Positions 1 through 8,005 of a stretch of DNA of 64,000 nt are shown here, piece after piece (position 1 is the first letter of the stretch; each line of letters starts with the position of its first letter). The notes beneath the pieces were generated by a model that worked only from the letters and a program-made list of their open reading frames with translations, was not told the DNA's origin and searched no databases. A program made the position numbers and the translations under genes. This DNA comes from an uncultured Clostridium sp. (lineage in GTDB: Bacteria > Bacillota > Clostridia > Lachnospirales > Lachnospiraceae): NCBI GenBank assembly GCA_900542035.1, contig UQMJ01000009.1:16911-80910 (forward strand), read 5' to 3'.

Positions 1-314
1 GTAGCGGCCTGCAGGCGCTTCGAGGCGTTGATTGCATTAAAATAAAATTCGGGAAGGGATTCGGAATCTACCCAATCCGTAATTTCGTCTCCCTTGGTGC
101 AGGAACCAATGGCATTGATAATGACATTTACAGAAAGGGAAGACAGATTTTTCTGTGAATTTGCCGATTGCTCCAAATAATGAGAATAATCGGACTTGGA
201 CTGGCGGTTCAAAAACCAGCCAATCAGCGTACAGACAATCAATGAGGTAGCCAGCACAATGGCAAAAAACAGGCGGTACAGGGTAAGTTTATAGGTTCCA
301 TGGGATTTTTTCAT
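1..314 (-). CDS. Membrane-anchored regulator or sensor, N-terminal part (runs off the left edge)
   Basis: The frame is open from an ATG at 314 to the window edge, giving about 104 residues. It starts with a short basic segment and one strong membrane helix (about residues 10-32, rich in L, F, I and V), followed by a polar segment that would lie outside the cell. This is the usual start of YesM-like sensor kinases or of AraC regulators with a large extracytoplasmic sensor (YtdP type), both of which commonly sit beside YtcP/LplB-type sugar importers. The conserved output domain is outside the window, so the class cannot be decided. It lies 26 bases after the sulfatase stop on the same strand, with an AAAGGA ribosome site, so the two genes probably form an operon. 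Confidence 0.6.
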   Translation of the reverse strand, partial: MKKSHGTYKLTLYRLFFAIVLATSLIVCTLIGWFLNRQSKSDYSHYLEQSANSQKNLSSLSVNVIINAIGSCTKGDEITDWVDSESLPEFYFNAINASKRLQAA

Positions 315-340
315 TGCAGCAACAGTCCTTTATGAAAATG

Positions 341-1819
341 TCAGTTTGTCTTTCGGAGACTCTGGGAGTATACTTCTACTGCGCTTAATCCTTCGTGATT
401 CTGGAAACCAAGAGGATGATGGCGGTAGGCAGAGGCGTCAGAGCAGGCAAGGCGGAAAAAGTCATCATTTGTTCGGCTTACGTGTTCTTTTAATTTCTGA
501 CGATAAGTTTCTAAAACGGAAGCGTACTCTGGAAGCCGCGCCAGGTTCTTCTTTTCCAGGCGATCCGTTCGTAAATCAAACAGTTCTTCGCTGTCCGGCT
601 CCAGGTAGCAGGTGTATTTAAAGTTTTCATCGCAGATCATCCGGCCAGGAATGGTGTAATCTCGGAATTCATCATGCCATTCAGATGCAACGTAGTCGTT
701 GAAAGCGCGTTGGCACGCTCCTTTTAAAGAGGCCAGCTGACTGGTTCCGGCAAATTCCTGATTCAAAATACCGGCATGATCCAGCATGGTTGGAAGCAGA
801 TCCAATAAAGAGAACATTCCTCCGATTCGCCTTCCACCAGCGATTCCAGGGCCGCAGGCAAAGAAGGGAACCCGATTGCTTTCCTCATAGAAAACTCCGT
901 ATTTTGTAACCATATGGTGAGCAGCCATTCCTTCGCCATGATCGGCAAAGAAGAAAATAGCCGTATTGTCGGCTTTTCCGCTTTCTTCCAGGGCCTGCAG
1001 AATTTTGCCAATCTGCTTATCTACCATATTTAAATAATAATAGTAAGCATACAGATAATACTGGTAATCCTGGGGAGTCCAGCGGCTCGCATGGCGAAGG
1101 CGTCTGTGGGCGCAGCACAGATACTGGATAAACGGAGGGCGGTTTTTTATGTCGTCGAATTCAAAGTTTTCCGGCAAAGGAGGGAGTTCTCGGTCCAACG
1201 GGAAATCAGCAGGATTTACCCCATTTTGATTTTCGCCGATATATCCGCAGATGTTGTGGGGATTCTGCAGATCTGCCACAGCTAAAAATGGCTGTTCCAT
1301 GTTTGCAGCATCGTTTTTCAGCCAGCGGACCGTTTTCTGGGTCGTATCGACATCTAAATAGGTTTCATAATCAAAATTAATGGCGGGATTTGTGCGGTCG
1401 ATTTTGATTTCGACATCCGGAACAACCTGAAATCCTTTCAATGCCCCATAGTCATGGGTCTTTCCAAAATGTACACACGTGTAACCAGCGTTGGAAAAAA
1501 ATTGGCCCATGGCCGGAATCTCTTCTGAGATAGTTGGAAAGGTTTCTGGAGTTTTGGAAAGGTCGTCGCCTTGATAAAACGGATAGCGCTGCGCTGGCAG
1601 ATTACTCCGAACCATAGTTTCATGCGGGTAGCGAGAGGTCCAGAAGGATGCGCGGGCCGGCTGGCACAATGGACATGGAGTATAGGCATTTTCATAGACG
1701 GCAGAACGTTCAGCCAGGCGATCCAGGTTTGGCGTATGGGAATAGGAATTGCCGTATGTACGTAATGCAGCAGCGGAAAGCTGATCGCAAATAATAACCA
1801 AATAGTTTGATGGATTCAT
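341..1819 (-). CDS. Sulfatase, Cys-type, cytoplasmic
   Basis: A 492-residue protein of the sulfatase/alkaline phosphatase superfamily that hydrolyses sulfate esters. The N-terminal metal ligand (D12, in CDQ), the formylglycine site C52-Q-P-A-R and the second metal site D293-H294-G are visible. The residue after T61 in the signature is S where most sulfatases have G. Cys at the modified position means maturation by an anaerobic SAM-dependent enzyme (anSME), which is not in this window. There is no signal peptide, so the enzyme should act on imported substrate in the cytoplasm. It is divergent from a sugar ABC importer that is followed by a second sulfatase, which suggests a sulfated oligosaccharide or glycosaminoglycan fragment as substrate. 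The exact substrate is not readable. A strong AAGGGGG ribosome site supports the ATG at 1819. Confidence 0.88.
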   Translation of the reverse strand: MNPSNYLVIICDQLSAAALRTYGNSYSHTPNLDRLAERSAVYENAYTPCPLCQPARASFWTSRYPHETMVRSNLPAQRYPFYQGDDLSKTPETFPTISEEIPAMGQFFSNAGYTCVHFGKTHDYGALKGFQVVPDVEIKIDRTNPAINFDYETYLDVDTTQKTVRWLKNDAANMEQPFLAVADLQNPHNICGYIGENQNGVNPADFPLDRELPPLPENFEFDDIKNRPPFIQYLCCAHRRLRHASRWTPQDYQYYLYAYYYYLNMVDKQIGKILQALEESGKADNTAIFFFADHGEGMAAHHMVTKYGVFYEESNRVPFFACGPGIAGGRRIGGMFSLLDLLPTMLDHAGILNQEFAGTSQLASLKGACQRAFNDYVASEWHDEFRDYTIPGRMICDENFKYTCYLEPDSEELFDLRTDRLEKKNLARLPEYASVLETYRQKLKEHVSRTNDDFFRLACSDASAYRHHPLGFQNHEGLSAVEVYSQSLRKTN

Positions 1820-1884
1820 GGTATCCCCCTTCTTTCTTTTTGCAAATTGGATAAAAATAGATAAAAAATGTAGCTTTTAGTAGA

Positions 1885-1913
1885 AATATAATATAAAAAG
1901 TAACAAAAATCAA
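1885..1913 (-). promoter_or_regulatory. Sigma-A type promoter of the sulfatase gene
   Basis: On the minus strand TTGATT (1908-1913) and TATATT (1885-1890) are separated by 17 bases. The predicted start leaves about 60 bases of leader before the sulfatase ATG. The site was found by eye only. Confidence 0.5.
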
Positions 1914-2072
1914 CGAAATCATACTCTTTGATGATGAACTTGAAAAATGATGATTCTTTTTTGGGGTAAAAAGAAGCCGTTTTGAAAAACGAAGATTTAC
2001 TTTTTGAGCAGGTCAGAGGTAAAGTAACAATACAAATTGCGTGCACGCCAAAAAGATAAAGGGGGTTTCTTG
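1914..2072. promoter_or_regulatory. Control region between divergent sulfatase and ABC importer
   Basis: A 14-base near-perfect palindrome CGTTTTGAAAAACG lies at 1978-1991. The sequence AAAAAGTAA at 1895-1903 recurs inverted as TTACTTTTT at 1997-2005. A weak plus-strand promoter may be TTGAGC at 2004-2009 with AACAAT at 2026-2031. These are candidate operators for the regulator of the locus, but nothing identifies which protein binds them. Confidence 0.35.
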
Positions 2073-3029
2073 ATGAAACGACATCCAAAACAACAAGAAC
2101 CAAAAGTGCCATTGGGACAGCGGGTAAAAATAGGAGCAAAAAGTATGGTAAAGAATTATCAGCTTTATTTGCTGCTGCTGCCTGGGCTGTTATGGTTCCT
2201 AGCGTTTGCTTACAAACCAATGGCAGGACTTCGGATCGCTTTTTACGACTATAATATTTTCCGCGGATTTGAAGGAAGTGAATTCGTAGGCCTGAAAAAC
2301 TTTGTGGATTTCTTGACCGGAAGAGATTTTATCCGTGTATTTAAGAATACGCTGATGATTTCATTCTGGCAGATTTTAGTCTGCTTCCCAGTTCCGATTT
2401 TGCTTGCAATCTGCGTAACAGAAATGAAAAATAAGTTTGTCAGCAAAATGACCCAGACGGCAACGCTGCTTCCGCACTTCGTATCAGTAGTAGTGGTCTG
2501 CGGTATGGTAGTAAACTTCCTGTCTCCAAGTACTGGTATCATCAACATGATTATTGAGAAATTAGGATTTGAGCCGGTATACTTTATGGTACAGCCTCAG
2601 TATTTCAGGGGAATTTATACAGGAATGACACTGTGGCAGAATGCAGGTTTCAACGCATTGGTGTTTATTGCAGCTATTATGGGAATCGATCCGCAGCTTT
2701 ATGAAGCGGCAACCGTGGATGGAGCCGGAAAATGGCAGAAAATTAAAAACATTACGCTTCCGGCAATTACACCAACCATTGTTACCATGTTCGTTTTAAA
2801 CATTGGAAAGATGGTAAAAGTCGGATATGAGGCCATTTTGCTTTTGTATCAGCCATCTACTTATGCAACCGCAGACGTAATTGCTACATATTCATACCGT
2901 TTGGGATTTGAAAATGGAAACTACGGTCTGGCAACCGCAGTTGGATTGTTTGAGGCGTTGGTTGCACTGGTTCTGGTAACATTATCGAACTGGGTAAGCC
3001 GCAAGATTACGGATACCGCGCTTTGGTAA
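2073..3029 (+). CDS. ABC sugar importer permease, LplB/YteP type
   Basis: An inner-membrane permease of 318 residues with about six helices and the cytoplasmic EAA loop (EAATVDGAGKWQKIKNI, about residues 213-229) that docks the ATPase. It resembles LplB/YteP permeases of oligosaccharide importers (CUT1 class). The ATG at 2073 was chosen because GGGGG at 2061-2065 lies 7 bases upstream; a TTG start 36 bases earlier has no ribosome site. It is the first of a three-gene set with a second permease and a binding lipoprotein. No ATPase gene is present, which is usual for this subclass because it shares an MsmX-like ATPase encoded elsewhere. Confidence 0.9.
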   Translation: MKRHPKQQEPKVPLGQRVKIGAKSMVKNYQLYLLLLPGLLWFLAFAYKPMAGLRIAFYDYNIFRGFEGSEFVGLKNFVDFLTGRDFIRVFKNTLMISFWQILVCFPVPILLAICVTEMKNKFVSKMTQTATLLPHFVSVVVVCGMVVNFLSPSTGIINMIIEKLGFEPVYFMVQPQYFRGIYTGMTLWQNAGFNALVFIAAIMGIDPQLYEAATVDGAGKWQKIKNITLPAITPTIVTMFVLNIGKMVKVGYEAILLLYQPSTYATADVIATYSYRLGFENGNYGLATAVGLFEALVALVLVTLSNWVSRKITDTALW

Positions 3030-3039
3030 GGAGGATGAC

Positions 3040-3936
3040 ATGAAAAAGAAAAAACATCAGGGTCAGGTCATCGGAACAGGCGAGAAGATTTTTAATGTTA
3101 CCATGATTATTGTGGGAATTTTAATCTCCCTTGTGGTGCTTTACCCCATTTATTACGCGCTGATTGCATCACTCAGCAAGCCGCTTTACGTAGAAAACGG
3201 TTCGGTTATGTTCTCAATCAAGCATTTTACGCTGGAAAGCTACAAACAGGCAATTGCAAAGCCTGGTATCTGGATGGCTTATGCGAACACGATTTTTTAT
3301 ACGGTAGTTGGTGTAGCGGTCAATATGTTCTTTACAACGACTATGGCGTATGCGCTGTCTAAGAAGCGCCTGGTATGCCGGAAGTTCTTTACGCTGGTTG
3401 CAATTTTTACCATGTGGTTCAATGCGGGCATCATTCCAACTTACCTGAATTTCAAAGACTTCGGACTTTTAAATACCAGAACGGCAATTATTTTGGGATT
3501 TGCCATCAACACCTATAATATGGTAATTATGAAGAGCTTCTTCGAGCAGGTTCCATATGAATTGGAAGAAGCGGCATTTATTGATGGGGCAAACCATTTT
3601 ACTATTTTTTATAAGATTTTCCTTCCGCTGTCTAAACCGGCATTAGCAACTGTGGGCCTGTTTTATGCAGTAAACCGTTGGAATAGTTATTTCTGGGCAA
3701 TGCAGCTTTTGACAGACGATACAAAGGCTCCGCTGCAGGTTATGTTAAAGAAGATGATTGTAGACAGGGTAGCCAATGCCTCGGATGCGGCGCTGGTTAC
3801 AGCAGAATCGCTAAGTTCCCCGACTACGGTTATTTATGCGGTTATTATTATCGCAATCATACCAATGCTGGTAGTGTTCCCATTTGTTCAGAAATACTTT
3901 AAATCCGGACTTACGGTAGGCGGAGTAAAGGGTTAA
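3040..3936 (+). CDS. ABC sugar importer permease, YtcP/LplC type
   Basis: The second permease of the importer, 298 residues, with about six membrane helices and an EAA loop (EEAAFIDGANHFTIFYKI). It is closest in style to YtcP/LplC. It starts 10 bases after the first permease behind an AAGGAGG site and will form a heterodimer with it. The C-terminal FKSGLTVGGVKG resembles the GAVKG-type end of this family. Confidence 0.9.
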   Translation: MKKKKHQGQVIGTGEKIFNVTMIIVGILISLVVLYPIYYALIASLSKPLYVENGSVMFSIKHFTLESYKQAIAKPGIWMAYANTIFYTVVGVAVNMFFTTTMAYALSKKRLVCRKFFTLVAIFTMWFNAGIIPTYLNFKDFGLLNTRTAIILGFAINTYNMVIMKSFFEQVPYELEEAAFIDGANHFTIFYKIFLPLSKPALATVGLFYAVNRWNSYFWAMQLLTDDTKAPLQVMLKKMIVDRVANASDAALVTAESLSSPTTVIYAVIIIAIIPMLVVFPFVQKYFKSGLTVGGVKG

Positions 3937-3955
3937 AAAGAAAAGGAGAAAGGTT

Positions 3956-5572
3956 ATGAGAAAACAACGCGTAATGTTACTGGCGCTGGCAGCTGCCATG
4001 ACAGCATCACTGGCAACTGGATGCGGCGGAAAGAAAGCAGAAGAAAAGACAGAGACCGGAACTGAAACCGGAGCAGCAGTAGAGGAAACATTAGAAGGAA
4101 GTCTGGTAAGCGCAGAGCCAAAGGAATTTACCATCTTCCTGAACTTTAACAATATGCCGTTTGATCCTTCCTGGCAGGTTTGGCAGGAGGCAGCAAAAAG
4201 AACGAATGTCAGCTTAAAAGGAACGATTTCCAAGACCAATTCCAACGAGGAAGAGGCGTTTAACCTGATGTTAAGCTCCGGACAGCTGGCAGACATTATC
4301 GGATACGTAGATGCATCCGAGCTGGAAAAACTGGGACGCGACGGCGGTCTTATTCCATTAAATGATTTAATCGACAAGTATGCTCCAAATATTAAGCGGG
4401 TTCTGGAAGAAGACGAGAGATACCGTCAGGCGGCCACTTCTCTGGACGGCAATATTTATTACCTGCCAAAGAATCAGGAGCTGCGTTCTGCTGAGTACTG
4501 GTGGATCCGGAAAGACTGGCTGGACAAGCTGAATCTGGAAGTTCCTACTACAGTAGACGAACTGCATGACGTATTATATGCATTCCGCAACAACGATCCA
4601 AACGGCAACGGCCAGAAGGATGAAGTTCCGTTGTTTGACCGCGCTGGCTGGAAAATGCCGGAAGAGTATCTGTATCTGTGGGATACCAGTACCACCTTCT
4701 ATCCAAGAGACGGAAAAATGACATTCGAGCCGATGGAAGAGAATTTTAAAGACGGCGTAAGAGGAATGATTCAGTGGTATGAAGAAGGTATTATTGACCC
4801 TGAGATCTTTACCAGAGGCGCATCCAGCCGAGACACTCTTCTGAGCGGCGACATGGGCGGCTGTACTCACGACTGGGTCAGCGCAGGAAACTATAATACC
4901 TCTTTAGCAGAGGCAATTCCAGGATTTGAAATGGTTCCGTTCGCTCCTCCTGCAGACCAGCATGGAGTAGTGAAAGAAAGAGTCAGCCGTTATCCAGGTT
5001 CCGGATGGGGAATTTCTTCTCAGTGCAAAGATCCAGAAACGGTAATTAAATTTATGGACTACTTCTTCTCTGAAGAAGGCGACGAGTTAATCAACTGGGG
5101 TATTGAAGGCGATACCTATACCAAAGATGCAGACGGAACCAAGCATTTTACGGATAAGGTGCTGAAGTCTGAATTAACTCCTCTTGGATACCTTCGTTCT
5201 ATCGGCGCACAGTACAGAATCGGTATGTGCCAGGACGGCGAGTACGAGAAAGCAACTATGACAGAAGTTGGCAAGCAGGCAAGCGAGATGTATGAAGCTC
5301 ATCCGGAATGGTTTGGCGAAGATATGCCTCCTTATGCAGACGGAGAACTGGATCTGAAATACAGTGCAGACGTAGATACCGAATATAAGAACATTATGGC
5401 AAATATCCAGCCATACGTAGAAGAAAAATTCCAGTCCTGGATTTTAGGAGTAAATGATTTCGAATCAGAGTATGACGAGTTTATTGCAGAACTGAAGGCA
5501 AGAGGAATTGACCGCGCTCTGGAAATCAACCAGGAAGCATACGAGACTTATTTAAACAATGCTGGAAAATAA
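3956..5572 (+). CDS. Extracellular solute-binding lipoprotein, LipO/YtcQ type
   Basis: A 538-residue binding protein of the large LipO/YtcQ class. A lipoprotein signal peptide ends in the lipobox LATG-C23, so the mature protein is anchored to the outer face of the membrane. An acidic, Glu/Thr-rich linker (about residues 28-50) precedes the folded domain. It should capture an oligosaccharide and deliver it to the two permeases upstream. The flanking sulfatases suggest the ligand is sulfated, but that is inferred from context only. An AAAAGGAG site supports the start. Confidence 0.9.
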   Translation: MRKQRVMLLALAAAMTASLATGCGGKKAEEKTETGTETGAAVEETLEGSLVSAEPKEFTIFLNFNNMPFDPSWQVWQEAAKRTNVSLKGTISKTNSNEEEAFNLMLSSGQLADIIGYVDASELEKLGRDGGLIPLNDLIDKYAPNIKRVLEEDERYRQAATSLDGNIYYLPKNQELRSAEYWWIRKDWLDKLNLEVPTTVDELHDVLYAFRNNDPNGNGQKDEVPLFDRAGWKMPEEYLYLWDTSTTFYPRDGKMTFEPMEENFKDGVRGMIQWYEEGIIDPEIFTRGASSRDTLLSGDMGGCTHDWVSAGNYNTSLAEAIPGFEMVPFAPPADQHGVVKERVSRYPGSGWGISSQCKDPETVIKFMDYFFSEEGDELINWGIEGDTYTKDADGTKHFTDKVLKSELTPLGYLRSIGAQYRIGMCQDGEYEKATMTEVGKQASEMYEAHPEWFGEDMPPYADGELDLKYSADVDTEYKNIMANIQPYVEEKFQSWILGVNDFESEYDEFIAELKARGIDRALEINQEAYETYLNNAGK

Positions 5573-5590
5573 AAAAGGATAGTGGAAACG

Positions 5591-6970
5591 ATGAAACCAA
5601 AAAATCTGCTTTACATTTTCGCGGATCAGTGGCGCGCCCATGCCATTGGAGCTGCGTGCGGAGATCCGGTTCTGACGCCTAATATGGATGCATTTGCAGC
5701 AGAAAGTATGTGCTGTACCAATGCAGTCAGTACCTATCCGCTTTGCTCTCCGCATCGGGCGGCGCTTTTAACAGGAAAATATCCGCAGAGCTGCGGAATG
5801 TGGACAAACTGTAAGATTGGCCTGGACGAAGTAGTAATGCTGAGACCTCAGGAGGTTACGATTTCAGACGTTCTCCATCAAGCCGGATATGAAAATGCTT
5901 ATATTGGAAAGTGGCATCTGGATGGAAGTGAAGAAAACTTCCATTCCAGACCGGCTTCCGGAGCACAGTACTGGGATGCGTATACACCGCCTGGAGAACG
6001 GCGCCATCACATCGATTACTGGCTTTCATACGGAGCGATGGATAATCATTTGAAGCCTCATTACTGGCATGATACAGATGAGATGATTTATCCGGAGAAA
6101 TGGTCTCCGGAGTTTGAGACCGACGCTGCCATTGATTATCTGGAGCACAGAGATAAAAGCAGGCCGTTCAATCTGTTTATTTCCTGGAATCCGCCTCATC
6201 CGCCCTATGATTTGGTGCCGGAAAAATACATGAAGTTGTATGAAGATACAGAGATCCCGTTTCGGGAGAACGTACCGGAAGAGTGGAGAAAGGATGAGGA
6301 ATACCAGAAAAAGAGGCGGGAGTATTTCGCTGCAGTCAGTGGCTTGGACGAAAATTTTGGCCGCCTGATGGATTATCTGAAAGAAACGGGACTGATGGAA
6401 GAAACGCTGATTGTTCTTTCAGCAGATCACGGAGATTGTATGGGTTCCCATGGACGCTATGGAAAGAACATCTGGTATGAAGAATCCATCCGGATTCCGC
6501 TGTATTTCCATGGGCCAGGCATTCCGGCAGGGGAAAGCGACGTACTGTTTGCCAGTCCGGATCATATGCCAACGCTGCTTCAGCTGCTTGGAGCAGAGAT
6601 TCCGGATACGGTAGAAGGGAAGGCGCTGGGCGCCTATATTACAAAGACAGCCTGCGAGGAAGAAGAACCAGAATATGCATATCTATGTATGTTTCCAGGA
6701 ATGCCGGAATTAGTAAATCCTTACCGGAAAAGAGGGATGAATCCCAAATCGTTTGGCTGGCGGGGAATCCGCACCAAGACTCATACCTATGTAGTTGACT
6801 TAGGATGTGAGCCGGAGGCAAAGCCCAGACGTCTGTTATATAATAATGCTTTGGATCCTTATCAAATGAGTCCGAAAGAACTTTCTCCCCACGATCCGGA
6901 AGCAAAAAAGTATGAAGGCATTTTGAGACAGTATTTAGAAAAGCTGAACGATCCGTTTTTATTAACTTAA
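5591..6970 (+). CDS. Sulfatase, Cys-type, cytoplasmic
   Basis: A 459-residue sulfatase. Metal ligand D12 (ADQW), the formylglycine motif C52-S-P-H-R-AALLTG and D279-H280-G are visible. The H in place of S or A at the fourth motif position is uncommon but occurs in the family. There is no signal peptide. The ATG at 5591 was chosen over a GTG at 5582, which lies only about 3 bases from the AAAGGA site. The gene is 18 bases behind the binding lipoprotein, so import and desulfation are probably co-transcribed. Its sequence is clearly different from the sulfatase at 341-1819, so the two may act on different positions or linkages of the same imported glycan. Confidence 0.88.
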   Translation: MKPKNLLYIFADQWRAHAIGAACGDPVLTPNMDAFAAESMCCTNAVSTYPLCSPHRAALLTGKYPQSCGMWTNCKIGLDEVVMLRPQEVTISDVLHQAGYENAYIGKWHLDGSEENFHSRPASGAQYWDAYTPPGERRHHIDYWLSYGAMDNHLKPHYWHDTDEMIYPEKWSPEFETDAAIDYLEHRDKSRPFNLFISWNPPHPPYDLVPEKYMKLYEDTEIPFRENVPEEWRKDEEYQKKRREYFAAVSGLDENFGRLMDYLKETGLMEETLIVLSADHGDCMGSHGRYGKNIWYEESIRIPLYFHGPGIPAGESDVLFASPDHMPTLLQLLGAEIPDTVEGKALGAYITKTACEEEEPEYAYLCMFPGMPELVNPYRKRGMNPKSFGWRGIRTKTHTYVVDLGCEPEAKPRRLLYNNALDPYQMSPKELSPHDPEAKKYEGILRQYLEKLNDPFLLT

Positions 6971-6975
6971 AAGCA

Positions 6976-7048
6976 GGGATAAAAAGCTATCACACTGATA
7001 TGGAAGAGACAAGAAACTTCCGTTCAGCGGGATAGCTTTTTTATTCCC
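6976..7048. terminator. Bidirectional terminator between sulfatase and mecA
   Basis: The arm 6976-6991 pairs with 7031-7048 (core AAAAAGCTATC with GATAGCTTTTT), and inner pairs GGAAG 7002-7006 with CTTCC 7017-7021 extend the stem. T runs occur on both strands, which fits the convergent genes on either side. Confidence 0.75.
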
Positions 7049-7080
7049 GATGCTGCAGATTTGGTATGAAACGGACCTAT

Positions 7081-7806
7081 TTACAGACCGGCTAATATCT
7101 GAAGCGCATTATCTGGAATTAATACTTCATAATGTTCTGCGTAGTAGGATTCTGTGGCGTAGTCGTGGCGGATTTTTGCTCCATATTCGGCCATCGTGTT
7201 GCAGACCCTGTTAAAATCAGAGGTATCTGCCGGCTTTTTCAGAACCAGATAATAAGGCCCTTCTTCCGGCTTTTTATAAAGGATGCTTTCGCCGGAAAAT
7301 TGTCCTCCAACGGCCCTGGCCGCTTCGCTGATTAAGTCCAGCTTTGAAAAAGTAAAAATCCGGAATGTCTGGGAAAGGTCTGGGGTTTCTTCCGTTTTGG
7401 AACGGTCAGGGGAAGAATCCTGGGACGGATCCAGCCCGTGAAGGAGATCCAAAATACCGTCCGCTCCTTCTAAAAGTTCTGTGGCAAGGCTGTCCAGAAG
7501 AGAACTTCCGTCTTCGCCAGAAGGCGAAAATTTGGAAAAACGGGTATCTAATTCTTCCGGATCTTCTACTTTTGTAATAACCAGCATAACGCTTTCGTTG
7601 GAAAGGGGGATGGCTTCTACCATTAATGGGATGTCTTCCGCCTCAAATCCAACCTCATTTGACGCTTTCTGGATCATCTCACGAAACAGCTTTCTGGCTT
7701 TTTCACTGCCGTAGGCAAGTTCCCCTAAGTTTAAATTGCGTACGCTTAAGTCAAAGCTGGTAAGGGTGCAGCGGATCTGGTTTTCATTAATCCGTTCTAT
7801 TTTCAT
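7081..7806 (-). CDS. mecA: MecA-type adaptor of the Clp protease
   Basis: A 241-residue MecA/YpbH family adaptor. The N-terminal domain (about 1-80) starts with the typical MKIERINENQIRC and would bind substrates. A variable acidic linker (about 90-145) follows, and the C-terminal domain (about 146-241) would contact ClpC. The family delivers target proteins to ClpCP and so controls regulators of competence, stress and development. It is monocistronic, with an AGGAAGTG ribosome site and its own promoter. Confidence 0.88.
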   Translation of the reverse strand: MKIERINENQIRCTLTSFDLSVRNLNLGELAYGSEKARKLFREMIQKASNEVGFEAEDIPLMVEAIPLSNESVMLVITKVEDPEELDTRFSKFSPSGEDGSSLLDSLATELLEGADGILDLLHGLDPSQDSSPDRSKTEETPDLSQTFRIFTFSKLDLISEAARAVGGQFSGESILYKKPEEGPYYLVLKKPADTSDFNRVCNTMAEYGAKIRHDYATESYYAEHYEVLIPDNALQILAGL

Positions 7807-7875
7807 GGAAAATCACTTCCTATCTTTATAAGTCTGACGGTTTACAGGCAAATACGTATTGTAATCCGTAATATT

Positions 7876-7905
7876 ACTATACTATATTTTATCAGTAAAT
7901 AGCAA
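7876..7905 (-). promoter_or_regulatory. Promoter of mecA
   Basis: On the minus strand TTGCTA (7900-7905) and TATAGT (7876-7881) are separated by 18 bases, about 70 bases before the mecA start. Confidence 0.45.
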
Positions 7906-7947
7906 TTACTATGTTAAAAAAATTAAAAGTCTAAAAAAGTCTATTAG

Positions 7948-7976
7948 TTGAATATCAAAATAGATTATACTATAAT
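7948..7976 (+). promoter_or_regulatory. Promoter of the kinase-ATPase pair, with overlapping palindrome
   Basis: TTGAAT (7948-7953) and TATAAT (7971-7976) are 17 bases apart, and the leader to the GTG start is about 22 bases. The -35 box is part of the palindrome TTGA-ATA-TCAA (7948-7958), which could be an operator. Confidence 0.6.
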
Positions 7977-8005
7977 GAGATCCAGAGACGACATCGGAGA
8001 GGGAG

